From Macrocybe gigantea (lineage: Eukaryota; Basidiomycota; Agaricomycetes; Agaricales; Callistosporiaceae), in the NCBI GenBank assembly GCA_011319805.1, contig SJRY01000136.1, positions 62,001-126,000 on the forward strand: 64,000 nucleotides of DNA, given 5' to 3'. The position numbers were made by a program, and so were the translations under genes. Under the pieces are notes generated by a model. That model did not search any database. It saw only the letters and a list, made by a program, of their open reading frames with translations, and had not been told where the DNA came from. This document shows positions 61,773-64,000 of the stretch, piece by piece. Numbering within the stretch: the stretch's first letter is position 1; each line of letters starts with the position of its first letter.

Positions 61773-62321
61773 TCAATAAAGAATGGGAGGACGGGCGTGG
61801 GAGTTGGCTGATGACTAAGATGAGTAAGCCATTCCCACGAGGACCGCAGGTCCGAGCCCCATGACTATTTTGGCAGCATTGGTCCTCCTATGTGCTGTGA
61901 GGACCGCAGGTCCGAGCCCCGAGGCCCGATGACTATGTTGGCAAGATTGGTCAGCAGTGCCTCCGAGGACCGCAGGTCCGAGTGAGGTTGAAGGAGCTCC
62001 GTCAGGAGCAACTGAAGGCTTGATTCACCACGTGAGCGAGACTGAAGGAGCTCATCAGGAGCGACTGAAGGGTTGATTCGACTGAAGGGTTAATTCATCA
62101 TCAATAAAAGGCCGGGGGGCATAAAAGTGCCAGCGGCACGTGTTATATACTTGTCAATAAAGAATGGGAGGACGGGCGTGGGAGTTGGCTGATGACTAAG
62201 ATGAGTAAGCCGTTCCACGAGGACCGAAGGTCCGAGTCTGCCCGCGAGGACCGCAGGTCCGAGCCCCATGACTATTTTGGCAGCATTGGTCAGCAGTGCC
62301 CATGACGACCACAGGTCCGAG
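61773..62321. repeat. Repeat field with six palindrome-bearing units and a 381-bp direct repeat
   Basis: The unit GAGGACCGCAGGTCCGAG, holding the inverted repeat GGACC-GCA-GGTCC, occurs at 61839, 61899, 61965, 62219 (one base changed), 62246 and 62304 (diverged). Copies are followed by related sequence (CATGACTATTTTGGCAGCAT and variants). A longer block of about 80 bp beginning TCAATAAAGAATGGGAGGAC at 61773 recurs at 62154, an offset of 381 bp. Between them a second short repeat (GAAGGAGCTC...TCAGGAGC) occurs at about 61988 and 62043. No coding content. It lies between the decayed oxidoreductase and the Helitron and may be a non-autonomous element or a Helitron flank. Confidence 0.8.
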
Positions 62322-62830
62322 GCCCGAGAGCCCATCAATTCAGGCCCTGAAAAAAAGCTGTCAACGAAAATTTGGCCCCCTCTTCTTTTTCCCCCTCTAC
62401 CATCACCTTCAGCTTTTCTCCAGTTGGTTTGCACTTCAGTCCACAACTCTGCAAGAGACCAAGGTGAAGCCCAGTGAAGTCCTACCTCCCTGGCTTCTCT
62501 TTTTTCAACAAAAAGAGTGTTTGCCAGTTGTCTATTGGCCCTTTTTTGGGTCAGACCTCTCTCTGGGCACAGTGTGTAGGGAGATTGGGCTGGCGGGTCT
62601 ACAGTTGCCTCCCCTTCCTTTTTGGAAGTCGCTCCACTATCAACTACCACTGTTAGCACCGATTTCCCTGTTTCAGTTGGTGGATTTGGGTTGCATATAC
62701 TCTGCAGTAGAAAACGCTTCATAGCTGCCTTGATTTTGGTTTTTTTTTTTTTGGGGGGAAAAGCCTGATGTATGTTGAAGATTCTTTTTCTCACCATGTT
62801 TTTTTATTTATAATAATAATATTGCCTCAG
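62322..62830. other. Helitron upstream region
   Basis: A minus-strand open frame (62090-62797) spans this stretch and the repeats, so it is not treated as a gene. A poly-T/G run at 62740-62758 precedes the first visible Helitron exon. Any Helitron 5' terminus should lie in or before this stretch but cannot be fixed without the 3' end. Confidence 0.45.
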
Positions 62831-64000
62831 GGATCAACCAGTTACTCCACGAAGTGCTCTCCGTCAGCATGAGCGTGATAACCGCACTCTGGACAGTCCT
62901 CATCGTCGTCGAATTGTGACTCCTGTGCCTCTTCCTATGCCTCCTGTGCCTCCTGGACCTGCTCATATTCCTGACGATCCCTTTGCTATGCCTCCACCAC
63001 CTCGCAATGCTCTGTCTGTGGCTGAACTGCGTGCACAGTTGAATGCTTTGCCAGAGCTTCAACCTGTGCGGCATATTCACAGAACCCTTCCTGTACCTGC
63101 TCCTATTCCTCAAGTTGCTCCTCCTCCTCAAGCTGCTCCTGCTCCTGTCTATAGTCATCTTCCTGCTCATTTACAGCAAGCATTAACTGCTTTGCCTCCT
63201 ATACGCTCCTCTATTGCTCTTCTTCCTGCTCCTGCTCCTGCTTCTGCTGTCTCTTATGCTGAATTGGCTGCTCGATATGCAAATTTGCCTCCTTTGCCTG
63301 CTCCTGTATGTCATTTTTCTGATAAGCTGGATTAATTTCAATGAATATTGTTTATTTTTAGCCTTTGCGACCTGTTCAACTGCCTGCTCCTTTACCACTG
63401 CCATTGCCTCCTATGCCTCCTCCTGTTGCCTCTCATGCTGAATTATCTTTGGCTGCTCCTGTACGTCATTTTTTCTAATAAGCTAAATTGATTTCAATAA
63501 ATAACAATTTGCCTTTAGCCTTTACCACCTATTCAACCACTTGCTCCTTTACCACTGCCATTGCCTTCTCCATTGCCTTCTCCTTCACCACCACCACCTT
63601 CTCCTCCTCCTCCTCTGCCACCACTGCCTATTGTCACCAACCTACCCCTGGCACGTCGCCCATTTGATCCCAATTGGCCTCAACATGACATGGGTAGAAT
63701 GAACATTGAATGTTCTTTCTGTCATGCACTGCATTGGATCTCTGAGCGTTTAGTCAAGTCTTCAATTTTTAACCCCAAGTTTGGCATGTGTTGCTACCAA
63801 GGCAAAATTGTGCTTCCTGCTCTGGATCGCCCACCTCCTGAACTTTTGACTTTGCTCTCTGAGCAAAATCCTATTGCAAACAAATTCCGTAAACATATTC
63901 GCAACTACAACAATGCACTTGCAATGGTATCAATTGGGCGCAGAGTCGATGCTTCTCTTCAGGCCAACGGAAATGCTCCCTATGTGTTTAGACTTCATGG
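62831..64000 (+). mobile_element. Helitron, left part, truncated by window edge
   Basis: The coding content is the N-terminal part of a fungal Helitron Rep-helicase polyprotein. The rolling-circle Rep and Pif1-type helicase parts would follow to the right. Boundaries are unknown: no terminal TC or CTRR hairpin end could be assigned within the window. Confidence 0.8.
62831..64000 (+). CDS. Helitron Rep-helicase N-terminal part (partial)
   Basis: An acceptor-like CAG at 62830 starts an exon reading DQPVTPRSALRQHERDNRTL, then a long Pro-rich segment to 63305. Introns at 63306-63361 and 63461-63518 flank a 99-nt exon (63362..63460), and the next exon runs off the window. After the Pro-rich linker comes the hallmark of fungal Helitrons: DMGRMNIECSFCHALHWISE, then FGMCCYQGKIVLPALDRPPP and FRKHIRNYNNALAMVSIGRR, a Cys/His zinc-binding block preceding the Helitron_like_N (Rep) domain. 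The frame is open to the edge, so this copy may be autonomous. The Pro-rich linker and its two introns look internally duplicated (see findings). The true start lies upstream of 62831 in exons I cannot place. Confidence 0.85.

Noticed and set aside
61839..62321. Regular short repeats resembling a CRISPR array
   Set aside because: Eukaryotic context, irregular spacing, spacers related to each other, diverged repeats and no cas genes.
62090..62797. 235-codon minus-strand open frame
   Set aside because: It crosses the palindromic repeat field and Helitron upstream DNA; its sequence reflects the repeats and has no domain.

Overview
This is nuclear DNA of a filamentous basidiomycete, most likely an Agaricomycete. 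The evidence is dense short GT-AG introns (mostly 45-75 bp, often 5-13 per gene), very short exons, mixed gene strands, fungal-specific proteins (Atg11 with the fungal C-terminal domain, an Rrm4-type RNA-binding protein, mitochondrial mL59, a Zn2Cys6 factor, an oxalate decarboxylase, a two-KEN-box Mad3) and a Helitron at the right edge. There are no bacterial operons, tRNAs, rRNAs or CRISPR arrays. Gene models below were joined by hand from open frames, splice sites and phase. Where exon sums divide by three and the protein reads through conserved blocks I treat the model as firm.

Layout. 1-5.7 kb: a PH-domain protein (5' end outside the window) and a complete PP1 catalytic subunit. 7.3-9.6 kb (minus): an MFS sugar transporter with 14 exons. 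10.7-15.6 kb (minus): ATG11. 17.0-17.4 kb (minus): complex I subunit NDUFB7. 18.4-19.3 kb (minus): a TENA/heme-oxygenase-like protein. 19.9-23.5 kb (minus): a large Ser/Pro-rich unknown. 23.7-26.5 kb (plus): mL59 and the mRNA-export adaptor ALYREF/Yra1. 26.8-34 kb (minus): AIP1, an Rrm4-like protein and a newly assembled small secreted protein. 34.3-38.3 kb: MAD3 (minus) and a bicupin oxalate decarboxylase (plus), divergent. 38.5-40.8 kb (minus): a Dal5-like anion/cation symporter.

The right third is looser. Two gene-poor stretches (40.8-44.4 and 49.7-53.8 kb) flank a 118-residue unknown, a stand-alone EgtB-like (DinB + FGE-sulfatase) protein and a Zn2Cys6 protein. Then come a protein-isoaspartate methyltransferase (PCMT), GPI12 and three Old Yellow Enzyme-type loci: a 3'-only fragment, an intact gene and a full-length pseudogene. 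Beyond these lie a palindrome-bearing repeat field and the start of an autonomous Helitron.

Most genes are housekeeping and do not form a pathway. The accessory part (egtB-like gene, oxidoreductase array, repeats, Helitron) looks like a duplication-prone segment. Three genes carry micro-indel frame breaks (7-bp tandem duplication at 22,014; C7/G7 tract at 32,891; C4/G4 tract at 48,797) and one has a splice-phase mismatch (37,083). These may be assembly errors or real lesions.
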